Shown one piece after another: positions 11,437-11,500 of a stretch of 11,500 bases of DNA. The DNA is taken from assembly GCA_905221605.1 (NCBI GenBank), contig CAJNDS010000558.1, positions 126,001-137,500 of the forward strand. The letters are read 5' to 3'. The translations under genes and the position numbers were made by a program. Positions within the stretch are counted from its first letter, which is position 1. Each line of letters starts with the position of its first letter. Under the pieces are notes generated by a model. It was given only the letters and a program-made list of their open reading frames with translations, did not search any database and was not told where the DNA came from. The stretch comes from Symbiodinium natans. Its lineage: Eukaryota; Sar; Dinophyceae; Suessiales; Symbiodiniaceae.

Positions 11437-11500
11437 TCCCCCAAAAACACCCAGACCCTCGAGCCCTCAAGGCCTCAACGGAACAAGCGGTTTTAATCCC

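Noticed and set aside
1-11500. A string of tiny telomere-capped chromosomes joined end to end
   Set aside because: Each short island does look like CCCTAAA-unique-TTTAGGG, as a capped minichromosome would. But the islands are only 55-137 bases, with splice-like borders and no gene-sized content, so exons in repeat-ended introns fit better. Assembly chimerism cannot be excluded without read data.
1-11500. tRNA, rRNA, CRISPR or bacterial operon features
   Set aside because: No tRNA box pair with a cloverleaf, no rRNA-like conserved stretch and no repeat-spacer array was found by eye.

Overview
This is eukaryotic nuclear DNA. It is dominated by interstitial plant/alga-type telomeric heptamers (TTTAGGG on the + strand, CCCTAAA on the other), and no gene family is recognisable at sight. 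The repeat type, a base composition near 50% GC, exon-sized unique segments with GT/AG borders and many short hairpin elements fit an alga or another protist with TTTAGGG telomeres (dinoflagellate, chromerid, cryptophyte or green lineage are all possible). The organism cannot be fixed from the sequence. No rRNA, tRNA, CRISPR array or bacterial gene was seen.

The main result is a repeating layout. Reading 5' to 3', CCCTAAA arrays (C) and TTTAGGG arrays (T) alternate with a strong size bias. Gaps running C to T are short: about 137, 92, 55, 59, 87, 93, 79, 403, 87, 130 and 101 bases, so ten of eleven are 55-137. They hold unique, open sequence. Gaps running T to C are mostly longer and carry the small inverted-repeat elements. 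This is what is expected if C-to-T gaps are exons and every intron starts with TTTAGGG repeats and ends with CCCTAAA repeats. Each pre-mRNA intron could then fold on itself through a UUUAGGG:CCCUAAA stem. The layout is the same on both strands, so array order does not give gene direction.

Region by region: 1-2000 has telomeric arrays with two or three exon-sized gaps and one hairpin element (298-408). 2020-2820 has another hairpin element, a C18A18 tract and a possible exon. 2820-3970 is degenerate G-rich repeat with two hairpin elements. 3970-6390 holds the clearest alternating C/T arrays, with candidate exons near 3890, 4590, 5160, 5960 and 6446. 6390-7850 contains the best gene model, a three-exon + strand CDS (7051-7127, 7445-7542, 7718-7812; 89 codons plus stop, phases agreeing). 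Its first intron reads GT, TTTAGGG array, hairpin element, CCCTAAA array, AG. 7960-8430 is a 407-base terminal-inverted-repeat element with homopolymer tracts and an internal minisatellite. 8430-10040 holds two minus-strand exon-like modules set tightly between pure arrays, and a 280-base TTTGGGG array. 10040-11500 is mostly unique sequence with two more hairpin elements and a candidate + exon at 11137-11267.

At least six families of small non-coding inverted-repeat (MITE-like) elements are present. Three have more than one full or nearly full copy, and none lies in a clear C-to-T exon gap. In two copies of one family an end is missing exactly where a CCCTAAA array begins. Exon calls rest on open frames and splice-like borders only. 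Several gaps are open on both strands, so confidence is kept low.
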